A stretch of DNA of 64,000 bases from positions 1,302,001 through 1,366,000 of the forward strand of contig OZ244957.1 in assembly GCA_965222535.1 (NCBI GenBank), read 5' to 3'. The position numbers and the translations under genes are program-made. Under the pieces are notes generated by a model. The model was not told the DNA's origin. It did no database searches and was given only the letters and a program-made list of their open reading frames with translations. This stretch comes from G965222535 sp965222535 (GTDB taxonomy: Bacteria > Pseudomonadota > Gammaproteobacteria > HK1). The stretch's first letter is position 1. Each line of letters begins with the position of its first letter. This document shows, piece by piece, positions 26,300 through 35,037 of this stretch.

Positions 26300-26492
26300 G
26301 AGGACTTTGAACATCATCACGGGTGACCATGCCAGTTGCCCCACGCGACTCTCTGTATGAATGTTATGAAACAAGCGTTCTATCCGCCTCCAATCGGTCA
26401 CAGCGGCTACATTATCCAATTCTTTCAAGCACCTATGCTCGTTCAATAGCTTTATCGGCAAGACTCATTTGCTGGATCTGTTTCCATGCCAT
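26300..26492 (-). pseudogene. IS5-family transposase N-terminal remnant
   Basis: On the minus strand ATG at 26492 gives MAWKQIQQMSLADKAIERA, the N-terminus of IS5-type transposases, followed by a frameshift. The neighbouring frame continues LLNEHRCLKELDNVAAVTDWRRIERLFHNIHTESRVGQLAWSPVMMFKV, matching the family block L-x2-V-x2-L-x-DW-x2-IE. The rest of the transposase is absent: the frame runs directly into the lipoprotein signal peptide. Confidence 0.75.
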
Positions 26493-26623
26493 TACATAGT
26501 CCTCTTGGTAGTTGATGATTCTATTATTATCTCACATACTTCACTTATCATCTACTCCTTTTACCAGCAGACTTGTGCAAAGCTCTCTTCCTATACTTTT
26601 CGCGCGCGCATTTTCGATATGGT

Positions 26624-27373
26624 TTATGAATCTGGTGATTGAATTTGTGTTTGCGGCTTGAATAGAAAGTTGTTGCAGTAATCCACCGCGTCCCAAAAGC
26701 GTCCCGGAGTGTGGCGTTGATGAACTTCCGCGTCGAATTCTTCCACGGGGCGGAGACCGTCGGGGGCAAAAAACGAGCCTGTGTAGCCACGCTCCAGGAG
26801 GAAGGCAAACACATCCGCCATTGTGTGCTCAGTGAGGTGCCGGGTTTCGCATTCAAAGAGAATGACAGGAGCGTGTTGCCCTATGATTTGCTCCGCGCCG
26901 CGGAAGACCTGCAGTTCGAACCCCTCTACATCCACCTTGAGAAAGCTAACTTGTTTGCTGCCCTGCAATTTAGTGTCGAGCGTGTCCACTACGCAGTCGT
27001 AGGAATGGTTCGGGCCATATTGGCTGACGTGATTCCCCAAGGAGGCGCTTGGGGAATCACCGTCGCCCGGAACATGTAGGCGGGAGGTAGCGGCACGGTC
27101 GGCCAATGCGCATTCGTGGACGAACACGTTTTGCCAATGCATGGTGTGGGTGATGGTCTGCAAATAAGCGGCGAGGGACGATTGCGGTTCAAAGGCGTGT
27201 ACTTTGCCAGCCTTACCGACCGCGTGTTTCAACCAGTAGAGATAGGCACCTTTGTGGGCTCCGATGTCGGCTGCGGTGTCGCCTGGGTGTAATGCGGCTC
27301 GGGCGGCGGAGATTTCATGTCGTTGGTCCCGGTAACGGGCCCTATATGCCCTGTAAAGGTAGCGAAGTTTCAT
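26624..27373 (-). CDS. FkbM-family methyltransferase
   Basis: A 249-residue SAM-dependent methyltransferase of the FkbM type. AADIGAHKGAYLYWLKHAVGKAGKVHAFEPQSSLAAYL contains the SAM-binding GxxxG and acidic loop, VSFLKVDVEGFELQVFRGAEQII is the hallmark DVEG-E block, and VILFECE follows. Such enzymes methylate sugars or lipids in cell-surface glycans. ATG at 27373 follows a TTG codon. No glycan genes are adjacent, only the lipoprotein and gcvP, so its target is unknown. Confidence 0.85.
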   Translation of the reverse strand: MKLRYLYRAYRARYRDQRHEISAARAALHPGDTAADIGAHKGAYLYWLKHAVGKAGKVHAFEPQSSLAAYLQTITHTMHWQNVFVHECALADRAATSRLHVPGDGDSPSASLGNHVSQYGPNHSYDCVVDTLDTKLQGSKQVSFLKVDVEGFELQVFRGAEQIIGQHAPVILFECETRHLTEHTMADVFAFLLERGYTGSFFAPDGLRPVEEFDAEVHQRHTPGRFWDAVDYCNNFLFKPQTQIQSPDS

Positions 27374-27500
27374 CAAAAAGTTTACCGGATTTAAGTTTCG
27401 TGGGCCTTCGGGTTATGCAAGAATATATTGTGAGAGCTTTGCGCTAGAGAGGCATAAGGGGTGGGAGAAGAGGTATGAGGTTTTTTCAGGAGTTTAGGCT

Positions 27501-27551
27501 CAGACCGCCGCTTGATGCAATCTTCCCATACACCAGATTTGACTATAGCTC
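27501..27551 (+). mobile_element. Solo right-end fragment of the IS256-type element
   Basis: These 51 bases (CAGACCGCCGCTTGATGCAA through to GACTATAGCTC) match by eye the last bases of the complete element at 41076-41126: the end of the transposase frame plus the right terminal repeat. Nothing else of the element is present. It lies 27 bases from the gcvP stop, in the spacer to the FkbM gene. Confidence 0.9.
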
Positions 27552-27578
27552 CTACTATGTTCCGTGCCGCCAAGATCC

Positions 27579-30464
27579 CTATAATCCCTGCGAGCGGTTT
27601 TGTTCCGCTGCCTGCTTCCATTCCTCCGTTGATGGGCACGAACACAGCAGATGGCGATCCCCGAAAGCGTTGTCGATCCGGCTGACCGGAGGCCAGTATT
27701 TGTTGGGTTGGTGATTGCCGTTGGGGGCAACGGCCTGCCGCCGACTGTAAGGATGGGTCCATTCATCGCCAAGCAAATCCTCCGCCGTATGGGGGGAATT
27801 GACCAGCGGGTTGTCTTTTGCTGACCAGCGTCCTTCAACCACCATCTCGATCTCTTCGGCAATCGCAATCATGGCATCACAGAAGCGATCAATTTCGGCC
27901 AGGGATTCCGATTCGGTTGGTTCGACCATCAGTGTTCCCGTTACTGGAAACGACATGGTTGGCGCGTGAAAGCCGAAATCAATCAACCGCTTAGCGACAT
28001 CTTCATTGCTGATCCCGCATTGCTCCTGAATCTTGCGCAGATCGACGATACATTCATGCGCCACCCAACCGTTATTACCTCTGTAGAGTACCGGGAACTT
28101 CGCTTGCAGCCGCGTTGCCACGTAATTGGCTGACAGGATCGCCATTGCGGTGGCTTTGGTCAGACCGTCAGCCCCCATCATACGGATATAGGCATAGGTG
28201 ATCGGCAAAATACCGGCGGAGCCGAAAGGCGCGGCGCTGACCGCGCCAACTCCGCCCAGCGGCGAGCCGGGCAAAAACCGGGACAAATGCTTGGCAACGC
28301 CGATCGGGCCAACCCCCGGGCCGCCGCCGCCGTGTGGGATGCAGAAGGTTTTGTGCAGATTAAGATGGCTGACATCGGCACCGAATTGCGGCGGCGCACA
28401 ATGTCCGATCAGCGCATTCAGATTGGCACCATCCACATACACCTGACCGCCGGCTTCATGGATACGCTTGCAGATATCCACAATGGCTTGTTCAAACACC
28501 CCATGCGTTGATGGATAGGTCACCATTATCGCGGCCAAATGACGGCGGTGAGTCTTGATCTTGGCTTGCAGATCATCAATATCAATATTGCCTTTATTAT
28601 CGCATTTGATCACCACCACCTTCATTCCGGCCATTGCCGCCGATGCCGGGTTGGTTCCATGTGCTGAGGATGGGATCAGGCATACATTGCGATACCCTTG
28701 GCCATTAGCTGCATGATAACGGGAGATCGCCAGCAATCCGGCAAATTCACCCTGCGAGCCGGCATTGGGTTGCAGGGAAACCGCGTCATAGCCGGTGGAC
28801 TGGGCCAGCATCTCTTCCAGCCTGGTTATCATCTCACGGTAGCCGATTGCTTGATCTTGCGGCACATAAGGGTGGATTGCGGCAAATTCGGGCCACGTCA
28901 CCGGCATCATCTCAGCGGTGGCATTGAGCTTCATCGTGCACGATCCAAGTGGGATCATACAGCGGTCAAGCGCCAGATCACGATCCGCCAGACAGCGCAT
29001 ATAGCGCAGCATATCGGTTTCGGTGCGGTAACGGTGGAATACCGGATGCGGCATGAATGGAGCGCTGCGAACCAGATCTGCAGGCAAGCTGGAAGGGATG
29101 GTAGCGGCTGGCTTGTCCCCACCCAATGCGGTCAGGCACCGTGTCAGCACCGCATCATCGCTGGTTTCATCAAAACTGGCAGCGACAGCGCGATCGAGGA
29201 TCCGCAGATTAATCCCGACATCCACCGCCGCTTCAGCCAAGACATCGCGATCTTCCGGCGCTTCAATTACCACGGTGTCAAAAAACACATCATGGCGGAC
29301 GCAGCGACCAGCACGGCGCATAGCATCGGCAAAGCGAACCGCCAGATCATGGGTATGTCTGGCGATTCGGATTAGCCCTTCGGGGCCGTGCCAGATGCCA
29401 TAAAAACCTGCCATGATCGCCAGCAGCGCCTGCGCAGTGCAGATGTTTGAGGTGGCTTTCTCACGCCGGATATGTTGTTCGCGGGTTTGCAACGCTAGGC
29501 GGTAAGCCGAACGCCCGCTGCGATCCTGAGAGACGCCAACCAGTCGCCCGGGAATCGAGCGCTGCAATGCTTTCCGGGTCGCAAAAAAAGCCGCATGTGG
29601 CCCACCATAGCCCAATGGCACTCCAAATCGCTGGGCATTGCCAAGAACTATATCAGCGCCCATGTCTCCCGGCGTCCTGAGTATGCAAAGGGCGAGCAGA
29701 TCGGTCGCCACGACGGCCAAACCGCCGCCACTATGGATCGCTGCAATCTGGTCGGAAATATCCTGAACCTTGCCGCAACTGCCAGGATAGCTGATCAATG
29801 CACCAAAGCAGTCGGTAGCAATCTGTCCATTCGCCACTGCCCGGCGTAAGGTGATGCCAATCGGCCCTGCTCGGGTTGCCAGCACCGCCAGCGTCTGCGG
29901 ATGAGTATCGGGATCGACCATAAACACAGACCGCTTGCCATGATCGATCCGCCATGCCATCGCCATTGCTTCGGCAGCAGCGGTAGCAGCATCCAGCAGC
30001 GATCCGTTGGCAATATCCATTCCGGTCAGTTCGGTCACCATCGTCTGATAATTAATCAACGCTTCAAGCCGACCTTGCGAAATCTCCGCCTGATAAGGCG
30101 TATAAGCGGTATACCATGCCGGATTTTCGAGCACATTACGTTGCACCACTGGAGGGGTATAGCAAGGGTAATAGTCCATGCCGATCAGCGAGGTCATCAC
30201 CTTGTTCTGGCGGGCAAGCTGACGCAGCTCATCAAGAGCTTCTGCTTCAGACAATGCGGGGGCAAGCTGCATTGTGTCGGTACGGCGGGTGGTTGCCGGG
30301 ATCACCTCATCGAGCAGTTGCTTTACGGAGTCAACGCCAACCACACGGAGCATCTTATCGACTTCGCCGGGGCAAAGACCAATATGTCGGGTTGCGAACA
30401 CCGCTTGGGGCGTTTTTGTGGTCGATGAGGTTGTTGATGGCGATAAAGATCGTATCGACGGCAT
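27579..30464 (-). CDS. gcvP: Glycine dehydrogenase (decarboxylating), P protein
   Basis: A 961-residue full-length single-chain P protein, the PLP subunit that decarboxylates glycine and passes aminomethyl to lipoyl-GcvH. FATRHIGLCPGEVDKML starts the domain, DYYPCYTPPVVQRNVLENPAWYTAYTPYQAEISQGRLEALINYQTMV the first half, SLQPNAGSQGEFAGLLAI and ANLNALIGHCAPPQFGADVSHLNLHKTFCIPHGGGGPGVGPI the second, with the PLP lysine in LHKTF near residue 700. It ends SRIDNAFGDRHLLCSCPSTEEW as normal. An AGGAG lies before the ATG at 30464. A family A copy separates it from gcvH, but it probably remains in the riboswitch-controlled operon. Confidence 0.97.
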   Translation of the reverse strand: MPSIRSLSPSTTSSTTKTPQAVFATRHIGLCPGEVDKMLRVVGVDSVKQLLDEVIPATTRRTDTMQLAPALSEAEALDELRQLARQNKVMTSLIGMDYYPCYTPPVVQRNVLENPAWYTAYTPYQAEISQGRLEALINYQTMVTELTGMDIANGSLLDAATAAAEAMAMAWRIDHGKRSVFMVDPDTHPQTLAVLATRAGPIGITLRRAVANGQIATDCFGALISYPGSCGKVQDISDQIAAIHSGGGLAVVATDLLALCILRTPGDMGADIVLGNAQRFGVPLGYGGPHAAFFATRKALQRSIPGRLVGVSQDRSGRSAYRLALQTREQHIRREKATSNICTAQALLAIMAGFYGIWHGPEGLIRIARHTHDLAVRFADAMRRAGRCVRHDVFFDTVVIEAPEDRDVLAEAAVDVGINLRILDRAVAASFDETSDDAVLTRCLTALGGDKPAATIPSSLPADLVRSAPFMPHPVFHRYRTETDMLRYMRCLADRDLALDRCMIPLGSCTMKLNATAEMMPVTWPEFAAIHPYVPQDQAIGYREMITRLEEMLAQSTGYDAVSLQPNAGSQGEFAGLLAISRYHAANGQGYRNVCLIPSSAHGTNPASAAMAGMKVVVIKCDNKGNIDIDDLQAKIKTHRRHLAAIMVTYPSTHGVFEQAIVDICKRIHEAGGQVYVDGANLNALIGHCAPPQFGADVSHLNLHKTFCIPHGGGGPGVGPIGVAKHLSRFLPGSPLGGVGAVSAAPFGSAGILPITYAYIRMMGADGLTKATAMAILSANYVATRLQAKFPVLYRGNNGWVAHECIVDLRKIQEQCGISNEDVAKRLIDFGFHAPTMSFPVTGTLMVEPTESESLAEIDRFCDAMIAIAEEIEMVVEGRWSAKDNPLVNSPHTAEDLLGDEWTHPYSRRQAVAPNGNHQPNKYWPPVSRIDNAFGDRHLLCSCPSTEEWKQAAEQNRSQGL

Positions 30465-30476
30465 TGTGTTCTCCTA

Positions 30477-30570
30477 GGAACCTCGAAAAACCTTGAATGG
30501 GATAAGGGGGTGAGGGGGGTGAGGGAAGGGACATAATTACCTGTAACGTACAGGAATTGATTTGAATATC
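30477..30570 (-). repeat. Family A repeat, copy k, partial
   Basis: Starts AGGAACCTCGAAAAACCTTG, then a long G-rich arm GGGGGTGAGGGGGGTGAGGG and core TTACCTGTAACGTACAG; the C-rich arm and hairpin are absent. It sits inside the gcv operon between gcvH and gcvP, 12 bases from the gcvP start. Confidence 0.85.
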
Positions 30571-30576
30571 GCTGCT

Positions 30577-30939
30577 TTAAGCGATTGTGTCGTTATAAGC
30601 CGCCTCGTCCATCATGCCGTCGAGATCGCTGAAATCAGACAGCCTGATTTTGTATAACCAGCATTCCATCGCCCGCTCGGGGGTAATCGCGCTCGGGTCT
30701 TCCGGCAACTGATCATTGACGGCGATGATCTCGCCACCTGCTGGGGAATAGATGTCGGATGCCGCCTTGACCGATTCAAACACGGCAACCGTATCGCCTT
30801 TAGCCACTGTGGTTCCGCGATCGGGTAACTCAATAAAAACAATGTCACCCAGTTGTTCGATGGCATGCGGTGAGATACCGACGGTGCCGGTATCCCCTTC
30901 AATATCGATCCATTCATGATTATCTGTGTAATGCCGCAT
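30577..30939 (-). CDS. gcvH: Glycine cleavage system H protein
   Basis: A 120-residue lipoyl carrier. HYTDNHEWIDIEGDTGTVGISPHAIEQLGDIVFIELPDRG and then ESVKAASDIYSPAGGEI, in which K is lipoylated; C-terminal ECWLYKIRLSD. The ATG at 30939 has GGAG six bases ahead; a frame start at 30951 adds four residues (MEKN) and is less likely. Second gene of the operon, 33 bases after gcvT. Confidence 0.96.
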   Translation of the reverse strand: MRHYTDNHEWIDIEGDTGTVGISPHAIEQLGDIVFIELPDRGTTVAKGDTVAVFESVKAASDIYSPAGGEIIAVNDQLPEDPSAITPERAMECWLYKIRLSDFSDLDGMMDEAAYNDTIA

Positions 30940-30972
30940 GTTTTTCTCCATGGTTTTGGTGTCCCCTGATCC

Positions 30973-32067
30973 TCAGCCGCGATAATAGCGATGCGGCGTC
31001 AGTGGCAGTGCAGTCACCTGGACGGGAGTTAATTGGCCTCGGGTATCGGCCAGCAGTTGGGTTCCGGCGCTGGCAAGCTCGGTTTCGACAAAACCCATCG
31101 CAGCCGGCGCGTTGAGGCTGGGCGCAAAACCGCCTGAAGTTATCTGGCCAACCGGGCGCTGGCCCTGAAATAATGTGGCCCCAGCGCGCACCGGTCGTCG
31201 GCTTTCTGGTCGCAGACCTGTCAGCAGGCGGCTTGGGCGGTGTTTGAAATCGGCCATGATCGCCGTTGCCCCGGGGAAATCTGCTGCTTCTCGGCGGCGT
31301 TTGGATAAGACGAACGCAACCCCGGCTTCCACGGGGTTGATGTGTTGATCGAGCTCATGCCCCCACAATGGCAGGCCCGCTTCCATGCGCAAGGTGTCAC
31401 GGGCACCAAGCCCGGCAACGGTCACGTCGTCGCACGCCGCCAGCGCACTGGCAATCGTGACCGCTCGATCGGCAGGAATCGAGATCTCAAAACCGTCCTC
31501 ACCGGTATAGCCAGAGCGGGTAATGATGCAGGCAGCCCCCAACAGTTCACAGCGGCGGGCAGCCATGAACCTCAAATCACTCAGCTCAAGTCCAAATCCG
31601 CTCAACACCACTGCCGCACCAGGCCCCTGTAAGGCCAGCAACGCCTTATCGTGATGTACGGTCATCACTGTGTCATGCCCAAGGTGGGCTTTCAGGTGGG
31701 TGATGTCATGCTTGGTGCGGGCGGCATTTACCACCAATTGCAACGCCCCATCTAAGCGGGTGATCATCAAATCATCAAGGATCCCGCCGGTTTCGCTTAA
31801 AAACATGGAATAGCGAACCCTGCCGTCTGTCAACATCCCCAGATCGGTTGGCGTCAGGCGCTCCAGCAGCGCATCAGCGCCGCTACCGGTCAATTCGATC
31901 TGGGCCATGTGCGATACATCAAACAAACCGCAGGTTGTCCGGGTTGCCAGATGTTCGGTCTTGATTCCAGAGGGGTAATGCAGCGGCAAATCCCAGCCGG
32001 CAAACGCCGCCATGGAAGCACCGTGGGCTAAATGGAAGTCATGCAGGGGGGATTGACGGTTGCCCAC
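30973..32067 (-). CDS. gcvT: Aminomethyltransferase, glycine cleavage T protein
   Basis: A 364-residue folate enzyme moving the methylene group from the H-protein aminomethyl to tetrahydrofolate, releasing ammonia. SPLHDFHLAHGASMAAFAGWDLPLHYPSGIKTEHLATRTTCGLFDVSHMAQIELTG is the family start; SGYTGEDGFEI, AGLGARDTLRMEAGLPLWGHELD and PVEAGVAFVL carry the folate-site residues. Start is GTG at 32067 with AGGAGAG ahead. It is the first gene after the glycine riboswitch. Confidence 0.95.
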   Translation of the reverse strand: MGNRQSPLHDFHLAHGASMAAFAGWDLPLHYPSGIKTEHLATRTTCGLFDVSHMAQIELTGSGADALLERLTPTDLGMLTDGRVRYSMFLSETGGILDDLMITRLDGALQLVVNAARTKHDITHLKAHLGHDTVMTVHHDKALLALQGPGAAVVLSGFGLELSDLRFMAARRCELLGAACIITRSGYTGEDGFEISIPADRAVTIASALAACDDVTVAGLGARDTLRMEAGLPLWGHELDQHINPVEAGVAFVLSKRRREAADFPGATAIMADFKHRPSRLLTGLRPESRRPVRAGATLFQGQRPVGQITSGGFAPSLNAPAAMGFVETELASAGTQLLADTRGQLTPVQVTALPLTPHRYYRG

Positions 32068-32101
32068 GTTGCTGCTCTCCTTTTTCCGACGACAGACGGG
32101 T

Positions 32102-32117
32102 GCCGGATACATCCGGC
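32102..32117 (-). promoter_or_regulatory. Palindrome between riboswitch and gcvT
   Basis: GCCGGAT-AC-ATCCGGC, a perfect seven-pair hairpin just after aptamer 2 and before the gcvT ribosome site. Its place suggests a role in the expression platform, but no U-run follows, so termination is unproven. Confidence 0.5.
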
Positions 32118-32119
32118 GT

Positions 32120-32343
32120 TGCCCTTTCTGTCGCGGAACCTGAGAGATTAGCCACACCACCAAGGGTGCCCCTGATGGGTTTTGAGTGGTTTTCCCCGTC
32201 GGTGGGCACCATTAAAAAAAACGGCACCGCTTTCCAGAGTGCTCACATAAGAAAGTACGGGTACCTGAGAGTTTCTGGGGTATTGCTCCTTCGGTGTCGG
32301 CATAAACAGTTGACGCTAAGCGCCTTGCTGCCGAACTCTCCCT
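32120..32343 (-). ncRNA. Tandem glycine riboswitch of the gcv operon
   Basis: Minus-strand leader with two aptamers. Aptamer 1 starts GGGAGAGTTCGGCAGCAAGG, has ACCGAAGGAGCAATACC (the conserved CCGAAGG-GCAA block) and AAACTCTCAGGTACCCG. Aptamer 2 has CACCGACGGGG and then CTAATCTCTCAGGTTCC with GACAGAAAGGG (the CUCAGG...GACAG end). The two aptamers are joined by an A/T-rich linker near 32211-32222. Its place directly before gcvT fits glycine-activated expression of the cleavage system. Confidence 0.92.
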
Positions 32344-32490
32344 TCTGATGTATTGAGCGCAAGTGCACAATACCCCAAATCGCAATAAAAAGGAACAGTC
32401 TTGTCCAATACGAAATGAGCTTGAACGAGAGGCGCTTTTCCAATATGAAATGAGCCTGAAATACCGAAGGAGATGGTTCATGATCAGAGG

Positions 32491-32760
32491 ATGAAAACGA
32501 TCATGAACTGTGAACAACTGACAACTATCGAGGATATCCAGTCATTTCTCGCGGGCACTCAAGCAGTGATGTTTACTGTGGTCACCTGCAAGGCCGAGCG
32601 CTATGACTGGATCCGAGAAGCCTTGGGGCAAGCTGCGTTACAGGGCTCTGCGCAAGGCCGATAAAGGCGTCGTCACGCGCTATCTGATTGATACGAGTCT
32701 GGCTATCCCCATGCCCTGGTAAAACGACTGATCCAACAATACTGGGCACGAGCTGGCCTT
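32491..32760 (+). pseudogene. Integrase-type (IS481-like) transposase N-terminal remnant
   Basis: ATG at 32491 gives MKTIMNCEQLTTIEDIQSFLAGTQAVMFTVVTCKAERYDWIREAL, then after a frameshift KLRYRALRKADKGVVTRYLI, and after another GYPHALVKRLIQQYWARAGLQ. The joined text matches the N-terminus (including the helix-turn-helix L-x-R-x-YLI/VKRLI part) of a common DDE integrase-like transposase. The catalytic part is gone, replaced by B copy 3. Confidence 0.7.
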
Positions 32761-32787
32761 CAGAGCGTTTTCTATTGGGAAAGGGTT

Positions 32788-33088
32788 ATATACTCATGCT
32801 ACTTGAAGATGCAGGAAGGAGCTATTCCTACTGATGCTCTCGTTCCCAGAGCCTTGCACTCGCAGCCCCCCACCGGCTAATCTGCGGGCTTTGCCCTTGA
32901 TTTTCTCCCCCTCAAGGGGGGAGTAATTTTGTCAGGGAGACCATCCCAGAGCCTTGCCAGAAGCCCTTTCCAGAGCGTCAAACACAGCAGCTTAAGGGGT
33001 GCACAAAACGGCCTTCCTCACCCCCCCGAGAGGGAACCCACGCGAAGCAGGGGAGCGTGTTCAATCAGCATCTTGATTGATTTCAGTA
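32788..33088. repeat. Family B repeat, copy 3 (internally deleted)
   Basis: Left end ATATACTCATGCTACTTGAA; right end AATCAGCATCTTGATTGATT then TCAGTATA. The central palindrome and its flanks are missing. The part CACAAAACGGCCTTCCTCAC...GAACCCACGCGAAGCAGG matches copy 2 closely. Confidence 0.75.
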
Positions 33089-33162
33089 TAAATCAGCGGC
33101 TCACGCTCTATGTGATCGTATCCCTTCCCCCATCCCGCTCAAGGTTTTTCGATGTTCCTCGG
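33089..33162 (+). repeat. Family A repeat, copy g, partial
   Basis: TATAAATCAGCGGCTCACGC, then ATCGTATCCCTTCCCCCATC and TTTTTCGATGTTCC. Only the second half exists, joined straight to the end of B copy 3, as if B had inserted into A or the two recombined at the shared TATAA-A-TCA. Confidence 0.75.
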
Positions 33163-33950
33163 GATATAAGGGGCATTGTTGCTTTCAGCATTACACGGTC
33201 ATCCTCTTCGGTCACTGTGTTACTTGGAAAACCAACCCGGTCAGCCTCACCTGTAGGCAAGCGCAGCGAACAAAGGGTGTTACCTCCCTATCCACACTGC
33301 CATTAAAAGCTAAATCATCAATGCAGCTTTGGTAGGGGGGGCTGTCAGGGGAAGGGTCAGCCACCCATGGCTTGCGCAATTGGTGCTCCTGCCTGTCTCC
33401 CCCAAACCAGTCCATCCCGTGGGGTGTTACGAGGCAGCCAGCACCGGAATCCCCGCCGATCAGGCGGCACTGAAGATAAGCTCATCCCTCCCGCTTCACA
33501 TACAGCCGATCCAGTCTCTTATCCCATACCTGGTGCCCACTTTCGTTCAACCTCCACATCCAGGTGCCCAGGCGGTTGGCTGGATAACGCAACCCTCCAT
33601 AGAGATCATAGTGTTCAGAGTGACACACGATACCGGGGTATAAGCACCGACAATGTCTAGTTAGCCTAGTCCAAAGCAGTAATGTCCCCTTTGCATACCG
33701 GAGGGGAAGATGGCAAGGGAGACAATCGTCATGAGTTACCAAGCAGCGGGGCGAGGATCGGTGATTGCATTCGGCTCTGCGGCGTCAGCTCACCCAGGTC
33801 AAGGCAGCACGCCAGTTGCGCTTTTGCGTAAGACAGGTCAGACGCTTGGTAGGTGCTTATCGGCTAGCGGGTGTTGCAAGGGTTGGTGTCTAAGCACCGC
33901 GGTAAACCAGCGCATAACGTGCTTGAATTGGTGCGAACCGCGCGCGATGT
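33163..33950. other. Intergenic region without recognised gene
   Basis: No credible gene on either strand. It contains the 40-base sequence (33667-33706) that is inverted relative to 1354-1393. Short frames in 33210-33740 lack family signals; part may be eroded transposase DNA. Confidence 0.5.
33667..33706. repeat. 40-base sequence with inverted copy at 1354-1393
   Basis: Partner of the repeat at 1354-1393; two adjacent mismatches (GG here in the reverse complement, TC there). Confidence 0.6.
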
Positions 33951-33992
33951 GGTGCCTCGAAAAACTGCGCGGAGCTAGCTTTTCGAGGCACC
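33951..33992. repeat. Family A-type hairpin, solo, next to the ltaE stop
   Basis: GGTGCCTCGAAAAACTGCGC opposes GAGCTAGCTTTTCGAGGCACC. It ends one base from the ltaE stop codon (TCA at 33994-33996 on the plus strand). It may act as a terminator for ltaE. Confidence 0.8.
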
Positions 33993-33993
33993 C

Positions 33994-35037
33994 TCAGGGC
34001 TTGTATTCCACCAAAGCGGCGGCGGCGAATGCACGCACAGCGGCACACACCCGGTCAATATCGGCGCGGCTGATATTCAGATGCGTCACCAACCGCAACG
34101 GGTTGCGGTTGGCGATGCGGATGCCGCGTTGGTTCAGAAAATCCACCAAGCGTTCCAGATGAGAATCCGCCACCTCGGCGAATACCATATTGGTTTGTAT
34201 TGCATCTTTATTAACCCAGATAATGGGCAAATCACTGAGCCCCTGGCCCAGACGCATTGCGTTATCATGGTCCTCAGCCAGACGCTCGACATGATGTTGC
34301 AATGCGAAAATACCTGCGCTGGCTAATATCCCGGCTTGGCGCATCCCGCCGCCAACCATTTTACGCCACCGCCGCGCCTGCTCAATAAAGTCCCGTGAAC
34401 CTACCAGCACTGAACCCACCGGCGCTCCCAGTCCCTTAGACAAACACAGCGATACGCTGTCAAATAGGCGGGTGACAGTATCCACCTTGCATTTCAGCTT
34501 CACTGCCGCATTCATCACCCGGGCACCATCCAGATGCAGCCCTAATCCATTCTCATCAGCCAAGGCACGCATGTCATGCAAGTAGTCCAGCGGCAACACT
34601 TTTCCGCTATTAGTATTCTCAAGACATATCAAGCGGGTGCGGGCAAAATGGATATCCGGCTCTTTGATCGCCGCCTTTACCAGCGCAAGCGGTAAGGTTC
34701 CATCTGGATTAAATTCCAGCGGTTGAGGCTGGATCCCACCGAGCGCCGCCGCGCCGCCGCCTTCATACTTATACGTATGCGCGCTTTGACCCACGATATA
34801 TTCATCACCACGCCCACAATGGGTTAGTAATGCCACCAAATTGGTTTGCGTGCCACTGGGAGCAAATAGCCCGGCCTCGTGACCAAGAAGCGCCGCCGTC
34901 ATCGCCTCTAAGCGACAAACACTGGGATCCTCCCGGTAAACATCATCCCCTACTTCCGCCTCGGCCATTACCGTCCGCATGGCGGCGGTCGGCAAGGTGA
35001 CGGTGTCGCTTCTCAAATCAATCTGTTTTTCGCTCAT
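33994..35037 (-). CDS. ltaE: Low-specificity L-threonine aldolase
   Basis: A 347-residue PLP enzyme splitting L-threonine/allo-threonine into glycine and acetaldehyde. IDLRSDTVTLPTAAMRTVMAEAEVGDDVYREDPSVCRLE is the family start, LHLDGARVMNAAV binds PLP, and VSLCLSKGLGAPVGSVLVGS holds the PLP lysine. It makes glycine, which fits the neighbouring gcv operon. The gene is bounded on both sides by repeat A DNA: a hairpin one base past its stop, and copy l whose end GAGGTTCCC is joined directly to the ATG. The GAGG there is five bases from ATG and can act as ribosome site. Confidence 0.95.
   Translation of the reverse strand: MSEKQIDLRSDTVTLPTAAMRTVMAEAEVGDDVYREDPSVCRLEAMTAALLGHEAGLFAPSGTQTNLVALLTHCGRGDEYIVGQSAHTYKYEGGGAAALGGIQPQPLEFNPDGTLPLALVKAAIKEPDIHFARTRLICLENTNSGKVLPLDYLHDMRALADENGLGLHLDGARVMNAAVKLKCKVDTVTRLFDSVSLCLSKGLGAPVGSVLVGSRDFIEQARRWRKMVGGGMRQAGILASAGIFALQHHVERLAEDHDNAMRLGQGLSDLPIIWVNKDAIQTNMVFAEVADSHLERLVDFLNQRGIRIANRNPLRLVTHLNISRADIDRVCAAVRAFAAAALVEYKP

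Noticed and set aside
28698..29375. 225-residue frame on the plus strand opposite gcvP
   Set aside because: It is a shadow of gcvP: its residues show no family pattern and gcvP is full length.
33212..33742. Several short frames in the gap before ltaE
   Set aside because: No ribosome site or family signal; they overlap on both strands and lie between repeat debris.
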